Assembly (NCBI RefSeq): GCF_001050375.1
Contig: NZ_KQ130507.1
Location: 1 to 47,175 of the forward strand
Source: Catenovulum maritimum
Lineage (GTDB): Bacteria > Pseudomonadota > Gammaproteobacteria > Enterobacterales > Alteromonadaceae
DNA: 47,175 nt
Direction: 5' to 3'
The notes under the pieces are model-generated. The model was not told the DNA's origin. It was given only the letters and a program-made list of their open reading frames with translations, and searched no databases. The number at the start of each line of letters is the position of its first letter. The stretch's first letter is position 1. Below, piece by piece: positions 37,020 to 46,800 of the stretch. A program made the position numbers and the translations under genes.

Positions 37020-37712
37020 TTACTGTTTAAATTCTGATAACTGGTATCTTTTACTCAAGTCTTTCCAATTATCCAATCGTTCTGAGCTGCCAACCAGTTC
37101 ACCCTTACCTTTTTGTTTGTTCAACCAGAGTTGCTGACCATTAAATGAAAATATTGGTACTAAATCTCGCCTTTTATGTGCAGGCTTAATTTCACCATCT
37201 AAGTTATCTAAGATTAAAGGAACTGATTTAGCATTTGGGTAGTACGCCAAAACCATATGAAATTGATTTAACTTAACAGCCTTAACATAAGTCAGCTTTA
37301 ATTTTTCAATTGGGACACCTAATTCAAGCAATGTAAAATATTTAGCCACGCTGAAATCTTCACAATCCCCCGCTTTGTGGCCTATAAATTCTAACGGCGT
37401 CGCCCAGTAATCTTCTTTATTCCACTGTTTCTGATCCGACACAAAATCAAATAAGTTAAAAAATCGGTTTACTTTTTCTAACTTAACTTGGTCTGATTGC
37501 TGCTGGTTATTTTCAATAATTGAGCGCCATGCTTTTGCTCTTTTTAAAGCAAGCTCTCCATAGTTTCTATCAACATATTGATATAATTTGTCTAAATTAA
37601 GCTGTTCACTCGCAAAAGAAGTTAGGATTAAAGCACTAAAAATAAACCCAAAAAGCAAGTGATAGAAGTAATGATGAGTAGGATGATAAATAAAATGAGA
37701 TAGACGGCGCAT
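37020..37712 (-). CDS. lapG: LapG-type periplasmic adhesin protease
   Basis: A 230-residue bacterial transglutaminase-like cysteine protease with an N-terminal signal or anchor (about residues 17-35). The triad is visible: Cys117 (AGDCEDFS), His152 (QFHMVLAY) and Asp169 (LILDNLDG). Asp116 and Glu118 beside the Cys match the calcium ligands of LapG. LapG clips the adhesin behind a retention module at its N-terminus and frees the cell; LapD blocks this when c-di-GMP is high. The target motif of the adhesin is outside the window. Confidence 0.95.
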   Translation of the reverse strand: MRRLSHFIYHPTHHYFYHLLFGFIFSALILTSFASEQLNLDKLYQYVDRNYGELALKRAKAWRSIIENNQQQSDQVKLEKVNRFFNLFDFVSDQKQWNKEDYWATPLEFIGHKAGDCEDFSVAKYFTLLELGVPIEKLKLTYVKAVKLNQFHMVLAYYPNAKSVPLILDNLDGEIKPAHKRRDLVPIFSFNGQQLWLNKQKGKGELVGSSERLDNWKDLSKRYQLSEFKQ

Positions 37713-37774
37713 CTTAATTAGATGCTCGACTTAGAACAATAAAAAGGAAGACAGGCAGAAGCATGAAAAAATTC

Positions 37775-37810
37775 AAATTGGCTGAGAATTACACTAACTA
37801 TAGCCAATTT
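37775..37810 (-). terminator. Weak terminator between the OmpA-like lipoprotein and lapG
   Basis: On the minus strand AAATTGGCT (37810-37802) pairs with AGCCAATTT (37783-37775) around an 18-base loop, and six T follow after GAA. It starts five bases after the lipoprotein stop. It may reduce transcription into lapG-lapD. Confidence 0.45.
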
Positions 37811-37814
37811 AAAA

Positions 37815-38831
37815 TTACCAGCCACTGTTTTCTAGAAACTCCTGTTGATCAGCTTCAACTTCAGTTTCTTCCATAATATAAATATGCCAGCGTTTAGCTG
37901 CCTCAGCGACGACTGCTTTAGCAAATAATTCAACTCTACCATCATCATTTGATACTTCTTGTTGAACTTCAACCGTTTTAAGCGCAGTTAAGTTCACTTC
38001 GATTCTTCGATTAAGCTCATGAGCCGAGTCTGTGTTTTCTAGACTGAGTGGGGCAGATTCGCCAAATCCCAATGTTTGAATATAGTCACCAGATATTGCA
38101 TATTTTTTTTCTAGCAAATTAGCTAACGAAACCGCTCGCTTATGGCTTAGGTTCTGATTGTATTCTTCTTTTCCTTCCAAGGAGGTATGGCCGATAATTT
38201 GAATACTTTGAATATTCTCTTGCTTGAATTTAGCGACAAAGTCTCTAATTTCATCTGTATATTTAGGGTCTATTTCACTGCTATCGTGTTTATAATGAAT
38301 AACAAGCTCAACTGTTTCTGGGATTTTAATCCCTTCTTTGATGACGTCTCTGACGACAGATAAGCTATTGTCTCTTTGTACTTCAATTTTAACCACTTTA
38401 TTTGCATGCTCAGTTTCAAGCAAACGAATCAGTTCTTTAGCTCGTAGCTCAAAAATAGGGTTATCTAACAGCTTACTTTTTATTTTAAGATGCCATTGAT
38501 AGCCTGAGTTTAAATTATTTAAAAATGCATCTAAAGACGCTTGTTCTGCAGCCTCTAAAGAAACTTCAGTGTAAGGATAATAGAGTTTTAATTCTTGCAA
38601 TTTTTCATTTTCTTCAATAATCGGGCAGCCCCAATTATTAACTAGCCAGCCTTTTTCTGTATTTTGACATTCTTCTCTTGCTTGAATAACACCATCTTTG
38701 TCTAAGTCTGCTAATTGAGCATAACTTGCATCTGAAATTGGTTGCCATGTGGCATTGCGCTCTTCTAGATTTAATAAGCTACAAGCATTGAGAAAGATAA
38801 CAAACGAGATAACAAGCGTTAATTTAGTCAT
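37815..38831 (-). CDS. OmpA-domain lipoprotein of the Lap locus
   Basis: A 338-residue outer-membrane lipoprotein (lipobox LNAC, Cys17). A short calcium-binding-like segment (LADLDKDGVIQAREEC, residues about 42-57) precedes a middle helical part, and an OmpA-C peptidoglycan-binding domain lies at about residues 180-285 (IQIIGHTSLEGKEEYNQNLSHKRA ... NRRIEV). The tail of about 50 residues is acidic. It overlaps the TolC-like gene by eight bases. The same gene occurs between aggA and bpfG in the Shewanella bpfA locus. It probably anchors the export machine or adhesin to the cell wall; this is inferred from place and domain. Confidence 0.88.
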   Translation of the reverse strand: MTKLTLVISFVIFLNACSLLNLEERNATWQPISDASYAQLADLDKDGVIQAREECQNTEKGWLVNNWGCPIIEENEKLQELKLYYPYTEVSLEAAEQASLDAFLNNLNSGYQWHLKIKSKLLDNPIFELRAKELIRLLETEHANKVVKIEVQRDNSLSVVRDVIKEGIKIPETVELVIHYKHDSSEIDPKYTDEIRDFVAKFKQENIQSIQIIGHTSLEGKEEYNQNLSHKRAVSLANLLEKKYAISGDYIQTLGFGESAPLSLENTDSAHELNRRIEVNLTALKTVEVQQEVSNDDGRVELFAKAVVAEAAKRWHIYIMEETEVEADQQEFLENSGW

Positions 38832-40152
38832 TAGAGCTTCCCCAATATTCTTTAGGATTAATTTCTAATGCATCTAACAATCTTCCCATAGAATTTAAAA
38901 CTCTATATTTAGCCAATATATAATTTGTTTCCGCGCTCACGAATGATTTTCTTGCTTCAAACAGCTCATTTTCAGTATCCAGCAAATCTAAAAGTGTTCG
39001 TCTGCCTAAATCAAATTGTTTCTTATACGCTTGCTGGGTAATATAACTTTGTTCAACATGAATTTTTAAAAATTCTAATTGCCTTTTTAGCGACACCATA
39101 CCATTCCAAGCAAGTTTAGCGCCTTCCAGTACGTCTCTTTCAGCCTGACTTTTAATACCTTTAGCTTGTTCGATTTGATATGCGGCAGCATGTTCGTTGT
39201 GCTTATCTTGGCCACCTCTAAATAAGTTATATGTCATGACAATGTCAGCTCGAGTTTCTTCAATTAGAGCTGTTGAGTTTCCACGGTCATCAATCTTATT
39301 TTTTGAGATTTCTAGTGTTACTTTAGGATAATAGCCACTTTTCGCAGCTTCAAGCTGGGCTAATGTTGCTTTAATATCTGCATTTGCCACTGCAATGGTA
39401 GGGTGTTTACGTCTCGATTGATTCAATGTTTCAGCTAAAGAGAAAGGAATTTTACTTTGATTAACAACAGGCAAAACAAGATCTTTTGGCGCTTCACCTA
39501 TTATATTAATGTATTGTGCATGGATGTCAGCAAGATTGTTTTCTCCCGCAATTACGTTTGCTTGCGCTCTAGCGAGTCGACCTGTCGCTTGAGATAAATC
39601 AGAGCTGGAACCTAAACCGCTTTCAGCCCGCATTTTTATTTGCTCAAAAATTTCTTTATGCGACGCTAGGTTTTTCTCTGCTAATTTAGCTAAGGTGTCT
39701 TCTCTTAGCACAGACAAGTAAACAGTAATGGCATCAAGTGCTTTATTTTCGGCACTCGCTTGTAACCCATAGTACTCAGATAACATTTCTGATTCAGTTC
39801 GCTTTATCTCTTGCGAAGTAAAGAAGCCATCAAATAATAATTGTTGTAGGCTCAGTGTATATTCTTTAGGTCGGGTGTCTTCCCTTGCTATGCCCGCTCG
39901 AGTTTCTGCGGTATTTTGATCCCCTTTACCAATTGAAGCTCTTAAATCAATTGTCGGATACCACAAACCTTTGCTCGATTTGTGTTGATGATAAGCACTA
40001 CGATATAAACCATAAGCAGTTTGCAGCTCTGGATTAGAATTAAACGCAAATGCAACCGCTTCTTCTACTGATTTAGAAAAAACTTTATTTGAAAAAGTAA
40101 AAGCTATAATAAAAATGAAACTAGAAATTTTATAGCGGGTGGTTGCCTTCAT
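38824..40152 (-). CDS. lapE: TolC-family outer-membrane channel (LapE/AggA type)
   Basis: A 442-residue outer-membrane efflux protein with a signal peptide (cleaved near residue 27, KVFS|KS). Two OEP repeats are present, with long helices and the internal pattern SGLGSSSDLSQATGRLARAQANV and LGRRTLLDLLDTENELFEA. It forms the trimeric exit duct for the type I secretion of the adhesin. It starts 24 bases after lapC and overlaps the lipoprotein gene that follows. Confidence 0.94.
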   Translation of the reverse strand: MKATTRYKISSFIFIIAFTFSNKVFSKSVEEAVAFAFNSNPELQTAYGLYRSAYHQHKSSKGLWYPTIDLRASIGKGDQNTAETRAGIAREDTRPKEYTLSLQQLLFDGFFTSQEIKRTESEMLSEYYGLQASAENKALDAITVYLSVLREDTLAKLAEKNLASHKEIFEQIKMRAESGLGSSSDLSQATGRLARAQANVIAGENNLADIHAQYINIIGEAPKDLVLPVVNQSKIPFSLAETLNQSRRKHPTIAVANADIKATLAQLEAAKSGYYPKVTLEISKNKIDDRGNSTALIEETRADIVMTYNLFRGGQDKHNEHAAAYQIEQAKGIKSQAERDVLEGAKLAWNGMVSLKRQLEFLKIHVEQSYITQQAYKKQFDLGRRTLLDLLDTENELFEARKSFVSAETNYILAKYRVLNSMGRLLDALEINPKEYWGSSND

Positions 40153-40176
40153 TTATATCTCTTATAATTAGCGTGG

Positions 40177-41541
40177 TTATCTTTCACGCAGTGCTGTTTG
40201 CTTAGCTCTTAAAATTGGCTTCAGCATATAATCTAATACTGTTTTCTTACCGGTTAATACATCAACACTAGCTGTCATACCAGGTATTATTGGTAAAGGG
40301 TTATTTAAAGCATCGTAATAACTATCTTCAGTTCTAACCCGAATCAAATAATAACTATCTTCGTTTTCATCAATAATAGTATCGGCACTTATGTGCTCTA
40401 CTGTACCTTTTAAACCGCCATAGATAGCAAAATCATATGCGGTTAATTTTATGACTGCATCTAAGTTAGGCCTTAAGAAGCCGATATCTTTAGGTAAAAT
40501 TTTGGCTTCTACGAGTAAGCTTTCAGCCATAGGAACAATTTCAATTAAATCCATTCCTGGCTGAATAACACCGCCTATGGTATTTATTTTAATCGTTTTA
40601 ATTGTCCCTTTTACAGGAGAATATACCACGGTTCTTGTTAGTTTATCTTGTAAGGATACCAGAGCTTCATCTAATGATGCTAGTGCTGATTGAGAGTCGG
40701 ATAAATCTTGTTGAATTTCAGACCTAAATTTCAGGCTAACTTCTCTTCTTTTATCTTTACTTTCTCTAATCTCAGCCTGGATTTTAGGTATAAGTAATTT
40801 ATTACTGGCGAGCTCTCCTTTCACATCATTCGCGGTTCTCTCTAGCTTAATGAGCTCCACTTCAGATACGACCCCTCTATTTGCAAGAGGGCGAGTTAAA
40901 TCTAATTCTTTTCGAACTAATAAATAACTTCTTTCCGCGTGTACTATTTTAGATTCAAGCTCGGTTAATTCTTGCTCTTTTTGGGTTACCTGTTGCTCTA
41001 TAATTGCAATTTGGTTTTCTAAATTACGAATTCGTTCTGAGAATACAGCTTTCTGTCTATCTATTAATTCAGGATTTATGTTCTTAATTTTACTAAAATC
41101 TAACGGTATTGGTTGGATGCTGATTTCTATACCGCTTTCACTTTCATCTATTCGAATACTTGCAAGTTCAGCTTCAAAGCGAACAATATCTGCTTTTAAG
41201 CTATCCGCTTGGCTGTTTTGTTCACGATATTCAGATAAAAATCGAGTTTCATCTATGCTTAATAGTTTGTCACCTATTTCAACCACATCTCCTTCTCTGA
41301 CAACGACTTCTTTTAAAATACCACCTTCAAGGTTCTGTATTATCTGTACCTGTTGTGATGGAATTACTTTACCTAAACCAACAGTCACTTCATCAACTTT
41401 AGCAAATGCCATCCATATGATAGCGCAGGTCACAAACGCGGTGACTAAATACACAGCGGTTTTAATACGCTTCGGACTTGAGCTTAGTACTGCTGCATTT
41501 AAGTCGTTTATATATGCAGATTCTTTATCTGATATTGCCAT
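40177..41541 (-). CDS. lapC: Type I secretion membrane fusion protein (LapC/HlyD family)
   Basis: A 454-residue periplasmic adaptor with one N-terminal membrane helix (28-47), a lipoyl-like half motif (VIPSQQVQIIQNLEGGILKEVVVREGDVV), long coiled coils (residues about 85-290), the second lipoyl half and the C-terminal PGMTASVDVLTGKKTVLDYMLKPI of the HlyD family. It links LapB to the TolC-like channel. It lies 19 bases after lapB. Confidence 0.95.
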   Translation of the reverse strand: MAISDKESAYINDLNAAVLSSSPKRIKTAVYLVTAFVTCAIIWMAFAKVDEVTVGLGKVIPSQQVQIIQNLEGGILKEVVVREGDVVEIGDKLLSIDETRFLSEYREQNSQADSLKADIVRFEAELASIRIDESESGIEISIQPIPLDFSKIKNINPELIDRQKAVFSERIRNLENQIAIIEQQVTQKEQELTELESKIVHAERSYLLVRKELDLTRPLANRGVVSEVELIKLERTANDVKGELASNKLLIPKIQAEIRESKDKRREVSLKFRSEIQQDLSDSQSALASLDEALVSLQDKLTRTVVYSPVKGTIKTIKINTIGGVIQPGMDLIEIVPMAESLLVEAKILPKDIGFLRPNLDAVIKLTAYDFAIYGGLKGTVEHISADTIIDENEDSYYLIRVRTEDSYYDALNNPLPIIPGMTASVDVLTGKKTVLDYMLKPILRAKQTALRER

Positions 41542-41560
41542 TTTTCACTCATTTTAATAA

Positions 41561-43714
41561 TTATTTTGGCGCTTTAATTTGGCCTGATTTTAATTGTTCT
41601 AACACCATAGCTTTAGGTCCATCTGCGACGATTTGCCCGCGTTCTAACACGATAATCCGATCGACCATGTCTAACATTGAAAATTTATGTGTTATTAAGA
41701 CAAAAGTTTTGTCATTAACTAAATTTTTAAGCTGTTGTTTTACTCTATGCTCAGAGTAATTATCCATATTAGAAGTTGGCTCATCTAGTATTAAAACAGG
41801 CGGGTTAAATAATAATGCTCTTGCTAAAGCAACGGCCTGACGTTGACCGCCAGATAAAAAAGCACCTCGTTCACCAACTTGCCTATCTAAACCTTCAGGA
41901 TCGACATCGGTAAAATCGGTTACCCCAGCTAACCTAGCAGCTCGCAATATTCGTTCATCTTCGACATGTGGTACACCTAAGGTGATATTGTCTCGAATCG
42001 AACCATAAAACAAATTAATATCCTGCGGGAGACAACCAATTTTTGTTCTTAAATCAGCAGGGCTGATTTGATTAATATCGATACCATCTAAACGAATTGC
42101 GCCTTCTGATGGAGGGTAAAAGCCAACAAGCAGCTTTTCTATCGTTGTTTTGCCTGCACCGATTCGGCCAATTATGGCTATTTTTTCTTTAGGTTTAATC
42201 TGAAAAGATATATTTTTCAGAACCTTGTGTTCTGTATTTGGGTAATTAAATGAAACTTGGTTAAATTGAATGTCACCATCGTAGTATGGTCGGTGTAAAT
42301 ACTGCTCCAACGACTCATCAGGTAACTTCATAATTTCATCTAGCATTTGTAAAGCTGATTCAGCTTGATTATAACGTGTAGCTAGTAAGGAGACCTGACT
42401 ATATGGCTGCATCACCCTATTGCCTAACATTACAGCGGCAATTAGTGCCCCCATACTAACTAAACCATCTGAAATTAAAAATACACCAAACACAACAATC
42501 AAGACTGAAGATAATTGAGTTACAAACCCTGTCACATTAGAAACCGAAGTGCCCATCTTCCTAATATCTATATTCCAAGTCGCAATATTACCAACTAGTT
42601 CTTCCCATTTCTTTTGAAATTGGCTTTCCGCACTGTTTAATTTCAACGTTTCAATGCCCGCTAAAGTTTCAATTAAATGTGCATTCTTCATTGTTGAGTA
42701 ACGGCCACCCTCTTCTACTATGGCTCGCATTTTTCCTTTCACCCAAAATGAATAGGCCAGCATGATAACAATCGCACCAACAGGAATAATGGCTAATGAC
42801 CCAGATAGAATAGCTATAGTCACTAAAATTAAGATTGAAAAAGGAATATCAATAAATGCAGCTATTGTTGCTGAAGTGATAAAGTCTCTAATTGAATCAA
42901 ACTCTTGTATGTTTTTAGCAAATGCTCCAACAGACTGTGGCCGGCTTGACATATTCATCCGCAAAACTTTTTCAAATAAAGTACTAGATAAAATAACATC
43001 TGATTTTTTAGCAGCTAAATCCAACAAATGAGCTCGGGCTTGCTTTAATGCAAAGTCGAAACACATGACGATCAGCATACCAATGGCGAGTACCCATAAA
43101 GTGTCTATCGCAGAATTAGGAACCACTCTATCATAAACATTCATAACAAATAGCGGAGATGCAATTGCAAATAAATTTATAAAAACTGCGGCAAGAAGTG
43201 CATCTTTATATATTGGAAGTGATAACTGTAGCGTACTCCAAAACCAGTGCCCTTGCTTAGTTTTGAGTATTTCTGGCGATCTTGCATCAAACCTGTATCT
43301 TTTTTTAACTAGAAAACAGTAGCCTGTATATAATTCTTCAAGCTGGTCTGTGTTAATTTTGTCATGTCCATCTTGTAATTCAGGCCAAGCAACCTCAGTC
43401 TCTTTTCCTTGAATTGCAAGTAAAACACAGCTTCTCCCATCGTTTAACGTTAATATGACGGGTAATAGTAGTTCATCAAGCTCAGCTAAAGACTTTTTAA
43501 TCAGCTTAGCGTCCATACCAGCTCGACTAGCCGCTCTAGGAACCAGTTGTGCTGTTAATTTACCATCAACTAAAGGTAACCCGGCTCCCATAACCTGAGG
43601 AGAAAACGGCTTGCCATAAAATTTACTCAGGAATGCTAAACAACTTAATAGTGGATCTTCGTGTTCAACATTTAGTTGTAGTGATTCTTTAATATCTTCT
43701 GCATTATCGGACAT
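41561..43714 (-). CDS. lapB: Type I secretion ABC transporter (LapB family)
   Basis: A 717-residue inner-membrane exporter. The N-terminal 135 residues form a C39-like domain without the catalytic residues: the aligned Cys position is Pro/Leu (DPLLSCL) and the His position reads RSCVLL, so it binds rather than cuts the substrate. Six membrane helices follow (about 170-435). The ATPase domain has Walker A GRIGAGKT (516-523), signature LSGGQ (620-624), Walker B VLILDEP (640-646) and the H-loop His in LITHKFS. It follows the adhesin gene by 130 bases that contain a terminator. Confidence 0.96.
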   Translation of the reverse strand: MSDNAEDIKESLQLNVEHEDPLLSCLAFLSKFYGKPFSPQVMGAGLPLVDGKLTAQLVPRAASRAGMDAKLIKKSLAELDELLLPVILTLNDGRSCVLLAIQGKETEVAWPELQDGHDKINTDQLEELYTGYCFLVKKRYRFDARSPEILKTKQGHWFWSTLQLSLPIYKDALLAAVFINLFAIASPLFVMNVYDRVVPNSAIDTLWVLAIGMLIVMCFDFALKQARAHLLDLAAKKSDVILSSTLFEKVLRMNMSSRPQSVGAFAKNIQEFDSIRDFITSATIAAFIDIPFSILILVTIAILSGSLAIIPVGAIVIMLAYSFWVKGKMRAIVEEGGRYSTMKNAHLIETLAGIETLKLNSAESQFQKKWEELVGNIATWNIDIRKMGTSVSNVTGFVTQLSSVLIVVFGVFLISDGLVSMGALIAAVMLGNRVMQPYSQVSLLATRYNQAESALQMLDEIMKLPDESLEQYLHRPYYDGDIQFNQVSFNYPNTEHKVLKNISFQIKPKEKIAIIGRIGAGKTTIEKLLVGFYPPSEGAIRLDGIDINQISPADLRTKIGCLPQDINLFYGSIRDNITLGVPHVEDERILRAARLAGVTDFTDVDPEGLDRQVGERGAFLSGGQRQAVALARALLFNPPVLILDEPTSNMDNYSEHRVKQQLKNLVNDKTFVLITHKFSMLDMVDRIIVLERGQIVADGPKAMVLEQLKSGQIKAPK

Positions 43715-43768
43715 GAATTTATTATTTCTTTTATCGATTCTAAAAAGGAAAGTCTGTTAAATACGCAT

Positions 43769-43803
43769 AAAAAAGTGACTTAAACCTAGATTTAAGCCAC
43801 TTC
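43769..43803 (-). terminator. Terminator between the adhesin gene and lapB
   Basis: On the minus strand GAAGTGGCTTAAA pairs with TTTAAGTCACTT (one mismatch, 6-base loop), followed by a run of T. It lies about 45 bases after the adhesin stop codon and 55 before lapB. Confidence 0.8.
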
Positions 43804-43844
43804 TAATCACTTTATACTAAAACTTGTCTTGTTATAAAGCTAGT

Positions 43845-46800
43845 CTAATCTGTATGTAATTGATTATCTTCAAGTAGTTTTCTAATCACATCAGCATCAC
43901 TACCCGTGGTATCTACAGTTAAATCGGTATTTTCAACGACAATTTTAATATCAGCCTTTCCTTTATCACCATTATTTTCGTGGAAATCGCCATCTTTCGA
44001 AACAGAAATAACCGTATCACCATCAACTACTTCAAAGTTTAAGTATCTATCAAGATCATCGATAGATTCATCTTCGAGTAAATCAGCTAAATCAATGATA
44101 TCGCCTTCTTTAGTGATGTCCCCAGCTTGATCTCTTTCTGTCTTCTCAAAGTCGCCTATATAATCAGTGGCTACATCTGGAGTATAGTCAGAATTTGCGA
44201 AACCTAAATCCACGTCATCACCGGCCATCCATAAGAAAGTATCGCTGCCAGCGCCACCTTTTAAGTAATCACCATTAAATGAACCAGCAACTAAACCTGA
44301 GCTTCCGTGGCTATTCGCGCCACCAATAATGACATCATCGCCTAAACCACCAGTAATTTTATCTGCTCCGAGGCCGCCAATAAATATCCCTCCTGTACTG
44401 ATATCATATTCAGCAAGCCCTGTTGATTGTGTTTTATCTAAGCCCAAGAAATATTTATAACCAGCAGCTGTTAGCTCCTCTTCACTATAAGTATGATATC
44501 CATTTATCCCATCTAAATCTCCGAGATCTTCGTATGCACCAGCTTGTAATACAGAAAAATATGAGAATGCCCTCATGACAGAAATATTGTCGTCACCATC
44601 AAAACCATAAAAAACATTTCGATTAACTTCTGGTTGAGAATCCGTAGTTCCATTAATTGTTAATTCCAGTTTGGCTGTAGACGTCGTGCCATTTTCATTC
44701 TCAATTACATAAGAAAATATTTCATTTAATGTTTGAGTGTAATCTAAAGAATTAACAGCTTGGAGGCTATTATTTAGAATATAGGTATAGCTGCCGTCAC
44801 TTTGTAAAAACAGAGACCCATACTCACCTTTTATTTCCTGCCCTACATTTGAAGAGCTCACTTGCTCACCGAAGCCAGCACTTATAACAGGAGCTACAAT
44901 TAAATTGGATAACGAGTCATTATCCAAAACATTACCAGTCACAGTATTAGCATCTATGTCCTTAGAAAACAGCCCATCTACTTCATTAATAGACGCAAAG
45001 TCATCTTTAGCTATTGGCGCTATATCAAACGAAGTAGCCGGGAATTTCGTGACTAAATTTAAAGCCCCAGTAGCCAAATCGCCATCACTGTCTTCTATAT
45101 TAATACTAAAATTCTCAGCAAGTCGCCATTGCTCGCTATAGTCATCAACTGAATCTTTAAACCAGATGCCACTACTTTCATTAGCATTCGATTGCGCATC
45201 TATTGAAATTTTATATTCGTATTCACCAGTAGTGAAATTGAACAAAATTTCAGATCCAGCACTCGAGTAAATTGTTATCTCGTCATCTATTACATTCTCA
45301 TCATCATACCTGTAGACATTGCCGTCAAATTCAACTGATGTTATTTTTCCTGGTCCGTCTGCACCAAAGTCTAAGACCCCGATATTAGTATTAATATTTC
45401 CGGATGAGCTCACCTCAACAGAACTAACAAGAGCTTTGACTAAGTCAATAGCGGCATTGACTGATACAACATTTTCAGCTGGTAAATAATTACCATCTAC
45501 ATCTTTTATCTCTTCTGTTGGCGCACCAATCATGTTCAAATATTGATACGAAGGGTTATTAGTCACACCGACAACTTGAACGTCTATACTATTTTCTTCA
45601 ACAAAGTTAGCCCAAGTTTGTTGATAAGCATTAATTGCAGCTTGGTTTGACTGCCCTTCATCATTACCACTTGGATTCCCATCTGAAATAAAATAGAGTT
45701 TAGTTGGGGCATCTAATGGAGGGTTGTAACCGTCAACAATTGCAGTTAATGGATCATCAAAATCAGTAGCGCCTGAAGCAGAGAGACTATTTAGGATATT
45801 GATAGCTGAATCAGATGTTCCCCAAGTATTTTCGGACGCATTGTCAGAAAACGAAACAACCTTAACTTGAATATCTCCCAAGGCAGAGTATTCAGACAAC
45901 ATTTGTTCTACACCATAAATTGCAGCTTCTAGTCTGGAGTCGGTACCAAAACTATTGTCCATAGAGCCTGATACATCTAGTACAATGACGATGTTGTAGG
46001 GCTGTGAATCGAACTCTAAGATTTCTGGTTGTATAATTGTTAGTTCTGGTTGGTCATCTTCAATATTAATCAACAAGCGATCTGTAACTTCTCGACCAAA
46101 TGAATCAGTTAATTTAATATCTACCTCTTCAGTATACTGATCACTTTCTAACTCGTGTTGTACAGGGCTCTCTAGTGTAAACTCGTAGCTTAAAACACCA
46201 GAATCATAACCTGTAATTTGAAGTGAGCCATTTTCAGTTTGAATTGCTTGTATTGGTGTTTCAGACAGAGACAGTAAATCATCAATTGATACGCTAGTTC
46301 CAGCTATAACGATATTTTCAATTCCAGCTTCTGCATTAAAAGTAACACTGCCTGTTTCAATTTCAGTAGTATTTTCGTCAGTTAATAAACCCGATTCTTC
46401 GACTGTGATATCACCAATCTCTACTCCATTATTATCTGCGATAACAATCGTAGGCAGAGCTATAGGTAAAATAGACGTTGAGACTGTAGTTTGCTCAACC
46501 ACTAGATTTTCAAAGTTACCGCCTGTGGCGCTCGCAATTGAGTTGGTAATGCTGCCTGCATCTACAATCGCATCTTCATCTGCTGCAACGTTAAATTCAA
46601 TACTGCCTTGGGTTTGACCCGCCGCAATGGTGATGGTTTGTTCATTCGCAAGCGTAATGGTCACGTCCGTATCGGCTGCATTGGTTAAGGTTGCGGTATA
46701 GGTAATGGTGCCGCCAGCTTCGGTTAAGCTATCTGTTGCTGACAACCTTAAGTCGGTTGTGTCCACTGTATCCGTAATACGCGTCACGGCTGGTGCATCA

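Noticed and set aside
41561-43714. Bacteriocin-type exporter with active C39 peptidase
   Set aside because: The N-terminal domain lacks the catalytic Cys and His, and the substrate gene next to it is an RTX adhesin with an uncleaved C-terminal signal.
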